Below are positions 5,495 through 7,299 of a DNA stretch of 7,299 nt, piece after piece. Under the pieces are notes generated by a model. The model was given only the letters and a program-made list of their open reading frames with translations. It was not told the origin of the DNA and did not search any database. Origin of the DNA: Candidatus Bathyarchaeota archaeon (GTDB lineage: Archaea > Thermoproteota > Bathyarchaeia > TCS64); the NCBI GenBank assembly GCA_030669135.1, contig DAOVEE010000088.1:1-7299 (forward strand). The letters are read 5' to 3'. Position 1 is the stretch's first letter, and the number at the start of each line of letters is the position of its first letter. Made by a program: the position numbers and the translations under genes.

Positions 5495-6774
5495 TGACGC
5501 GTAGACTGACGGTGGACGAGCTCACACGGGTGGAGGGACACGGCGGCGTCGAGGTAGTGCTCGACGGCAGCGAGGTGAAGGACGTCAAGTTCAACATCTT
5601 CGAGGGGCCCCGGTTCTTCGAGTCTATTATCAAGACGGTCCACTACGAGAAGATACCCGACATGACCCGCCGGATATGCGCCATATGCACGGCGAGCCAC
5701 AGCCTGGCGTCCATCGGCGCCATAGAGAACGCCTTCAACGTCGAGAACACGCCTCAGACCGAGCTGCTGCGAGACCTGTTGATACACGGCGAGAGTATAG
5801 AGAGCCACGCCCTCCACGTCTACATGCTTGCGCTCCCCGACTTCCTGGGCTACCCTGACGCCTTCGCCATGTCCGCGGACCACATGGACGCCGTGAAGAA
5901 TGCGCTAGCCCTCAAGAAGACGGGGAACATGATCCACACAACTCTGAGCTGGCGAGACGTTCACGGCATGAACGAGCGGGTCGGAGGCTTCTCCAAGGCG
6001 CCCACCGAGGAAGCACTCACCGAGGTGAAGACGATGCTGGAGAAGGCGCAGCCGGCGGCTGAGCTGGCCGTCGAGTTGTTCAAAGGCTTCGAGCTTCCCA
6101 CCTACAACGAGTCAGATAACGTCCTCATGGCCATCGATCCGGGTGAAAGGTTCGGCTACCTCGGCACACACGTGCTGGTCTCCGGTGGAGAGAGACACCC
6201 GCAAGAGGATTACGAGAAACTGACCAACGAGAGAGTGTATAGACACAGCTATGCTAAACACTCGACATACGACGACGGCCCATTCATGGTCGGGGCGCTC
6301 CCCCGAATCCGCCTCAGCCACGACAAGCTGACGGGAACGGCGCTGGAGATGTACAGGGAGCACAGCGACATGGTCGATCCACGGAACACGCTGAGCAACA
6401 ACTTCTGTCAGGCGCTGGAACTCGTCCATGACGTAGAGAGAGGCATAGAGGTCATAGACACGCTGCTAAGCAATGGACTCGAGGACGAGGGCCTCGCCGC
6501 GTTTGAGGTCCATGAGAGCAGGGGGATAAACGTCGTCGAGGCGCCGCGTGGCCTGCTATACCACGACTACAGCTTCGACGAAAGTGGCTGCATAACAAAG
6601 GCTAACATAATAACGCCGACGGCTCAGAACGCCGCCAACGTCGAGAAGGACATACGCGTGATAGCGGGGAACCATGTGGGCGAAGACGCCGAGCTCATGA
6701 ACAACATCGAGGTAATGATAAGGGCTTACGACCCATGCATCTCGTGCTCTGTCCACCTCGTAAGGCTAAAATAG
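5494..6774 (+). CDS. hydA: NAD(P)-linked [NiFe] hydrogenase (sulfhydrogenase) alpha (large) subunit
   Basis: The 426-residue product is a group 3b [NiFe] hydrogenase large subunit, within two residues of the P. furiosus HydA length I recall. The four nickel/iron-binding cysteines are present: C62 and C65 (RICAICTASH) and C415 and C418 (DPCISCSVH). Other family landmarks: TRVEGHGG with E14, EGPRFFES, HGESIESHALH, AKHSTYDDGPFMVGALPR and VVEAPRGLL. It carries out reversible H2 oxidation at the NiFe(CN)2CO centre and passes electrons to HydD. After H421 a five-residue tail, LVRLK, remains. By analogy with P. furiosus, a dedicated endopeptidase should remove it after cofactor insertion; no such protease, nor hypA-F, is in the window. 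ATG 5494 overlaps the hydD stop by one base. The frame is open back to 5278, but that extension only shadows hydD. Last gene of the operon. Confidence 0.96.
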   Translation: MTRRLTVDELTRVEGHGGVEVVLDGSEVKDVKFNIFEGPRFFESIIKTVHYEKIPDMTRRICAICTASHSLASIGAIENAFNVENTPQTELLRDLLIHGESIESHALHVYMLALPDFLGYPDAFAMSADHMDAVKNALALKKTGNMIHTTLSWRDVHGMNERVGGFSKAPTEEALTEVKTMLEKAQPAAELAVELFKGFELPTYNESDNVLMAIDPGERFGYLGTHVLVSGGERHPQEDYEKLTNERVYRHSYAKHSTYDDGPFMVGALPRIRLSHDKLTGTALEMYREHSDMVDPRNTLSNNFCQALELVHDVERGIEVIDTLLSNGLEDEGLAAFEVHESRGINVVEAPRGLLYHDYSFDESGCITKANIITPTAQNAANVEKDIRVIAGNHVGEDAELMNNIEVMIRAYDPCISCSVHLVRLK

Positions 6775-6780
6775 CCTTCA

Positions 6781-6820
6781 CCACTTTTTCTAGGTTCTAA
6801 GCAGTTTAGGCTGATTTTTC
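6781..6820 (+). terminator. T-rich terminator region after hydA
   Basis: Two T tracts (CACTTTTTCT at 6782-6791 and CTGATTTTTC at 6811-6820) follow the hydA stop. They precede a separate promoter-like element, so the hydrogenase transcript probably ends here. No strong hairpin is evident. Confidence 0.4.
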
Positions 6821-6834
6821 AAACGGTTTATAAT
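6821..6834 (+). promoter_or_regulatory. BRE/TATA promoter of the 91-residue membrane protein
   Basis: AAACGG followed by TTTATAAT is the clearest archaeal BRE/TATA match in the window. Its centre is about 21 nt from TTG 6851 and 24 nt from ATG 6854, so the mRNA is probably leaderless. The downstream gene therefore is likely transcribed separately from hydBGDA. Confidence 0.6.
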
Positions 6835-6853
6835 CGACCGACCAAGGGCGTTG

Positions 6854-7126
6854 ATGGAATTGACCGCTACAAGTGAACCTACTCCTACACGTGACTTCAT
6901 GATGGGTTTCCTAGGGATCATTCTATCCACCGGGCTCCTGATGGCGAGCCTCTGGCAGATCGAGATAGCGTCTGCGTTCCCTGGCGATGTCTTCGATTTT
7001 CCGTTCTACCTTTGGAGGGTGAACAAGTGGTGGGCGAGGGACTTCTGGTACCTCGTCAACGTGATCTCGTGGGTGCTCGCGGTGCTTTCGACGGCGTCAC
7101 TCGTCAGGACGCACCACGGAAAGTAG
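6854..7126 (+). CDS. Small two-span membrane protein (about 90 aa), unknown function
   Basis: From ATG 6854 the protein has 90 residues; a TTG at 6851 would add one. A short polar N-terminus leads into a first hydrophobic helix (about residues 15-35, FMMGFLGIILSTGLLMASLW). A loop rich in aromatic residues follows (FPGDVFDFPFYLW and NKWWARDFWY), then a second helix (about residues 64-82, VNVISWVLAVLSTASLV) and a short basic tail, RTHHGK. Both ends are therefore probably cytosolic, with the aromatic loop at the outer face. I do not recognise the family and see no catalytic or metal motif. Position alone does not tie it to the hydrogenase, because it has its own strong promoter-like element. ATG is preferred because the expected transcription start falls on or next to it and no Shine-Dalgarno is visible. 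Third-position GC and protein-like composition support it being a real gene. Confidence 0.7.
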   Translation: MELTATSEPTPTRDFMMGFLGIILSTGLLMASLWQIEIASAFPGDVFDFPFYLWRVNKWWARDFWYLVNVISWVLAVLSTASLVRTHHGK

Positions 7127-7140
7127 CAAAAGTTAATTCA
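7127..7140 (+). promoter_or_regulatory. Possible promoter of the last, partial gene
   Basis: CAAAAGTTAATTCA immediately after the preceding stop codon looks like a BRE/TATA element. It would start transcription near 7161, a few bases before TTG 7168. Weak, pattern only. Confidence 0.35.
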
Positions 7141-7167
7141 CGCCGTCACCGTCTGTGTCTGTCTGAG

Positions 7168-7299
7168 TTGAACGAGGAGACAAGGAAGGCGCTGGGCCAG
7201 ATCAGGAGCATCGGGACGAACCTCACGTTCGAGGGAGAGTACGTCGCCGACTTCATCGAGAGGCTGGACAAGGTCATCGAGGTAGTGGGCGTCAAGATA
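7168..7299 (+). CDS. Unidentified protein, N-terminal part only (runs off the window)
   Basis: Forty-four codons without a stop begin at TTG 7168: LNEETRKALGQIRSIGTN, then a short break and a second amphipathic segment, FIERLDKVIEVVGVKI. The codons show the strong G/C preference at third positions seen in the other genes, and the composition (Glu, Lys, Ile, Val) is that of a soluble helical protein. The next frame is also open over this stretch, but it is Arg/His/Gly-rich and looks like a shadow. TTG is chosen as the first normal start after the promoter-like element; the CTGs at 7153 and 7159 are alternatives. No family can be assigned from this fragment. Confidence 0.6.
   Translation, partial: MNEETRKALGQIRSIGTNLTFEGEYVADFIERLDKVIEVVGVKI

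Noticed and set aside
5212..5883. Minus-strand 223-codon open frame across the hydD/hydA junction
   Set aside because: It is antisense to two well-conserved hydrogenase genes and shows no motif; open antisense frames are expected in GC-rich coding DNA.

Overview
The window looks archaeal. Each likely transcription start is preceded by a BRE/TATA-like element instead of bacterial -35/-10 boxes. Genes that open a transcript often lack a Shine-Dalgarno and seem leaderless, while genes inside the operon carry strong GGAGGTGATC-like sites. Gene ends are followed by T-rich tracts. Coding DNA is GC-rich with many AGG and ATA codons. The phylum cannot be fixed from this sequence. No rRNA, tRNA, CRISPR array, insertion sequence or other mobile element was seen, and all genes are on the + strand.

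Layout. 2-694: 3' part of an NAD-dependent sugar-nucleotide epimerase/dehydratase, cut by the window edge. 739-1632: polytopic membrane protein with an N-terminal zinc ribbon that is recovered only if translation starts at a CTG. 1716-1886: 56-residue single-span membrane protein. 1957-2700: TatD-family metal-dependent hydrolase with its metal ligands intact. 2701-2824: AT-rich spacer with a T-rich terminator, a 26-bp inverted repeat and a promoter. 2825-6774: compact four-gene operon hydB-hydG-hydD-hydA for a cytosolic group 3b [NiFe] hydrogenase (sulfhydrogenase type). 6854-7126: small two-span membrane protein with its own promoter. 7168-7299: start of an unidentified gene running off the window.

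How the genes work together. HydA (NiFe site) and HydD (Fe-S relay) form the hydrogenase dimer. HydB (two ferredoxin-type [4Fe-4S] clusters) and HydG (FAD, NAD(P) site and a [2Fe-2S] cluster) carry electrons to or from NAD(P). The enzyme would couple H2 to NAD(P)H, and by analogy with the Pyrococcus furiosus enzyme might also reduce sulfur or polysulfide. The order is the P. furiosus hydBGDA order. Gene contacts are tight: overlaps hydB/hydG and hydD/hydA, and a 1-nt gap hydG/hydD. No maturation genes lie in the window. The hydrogenase is a known system. Its unusual points are an Asp in place of a proximal-cluster Cys in HydD, a cysteine-rich stretch in HydG, and a candidate operator upstream of hydB. 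I see no clearly new multi-gene system here.
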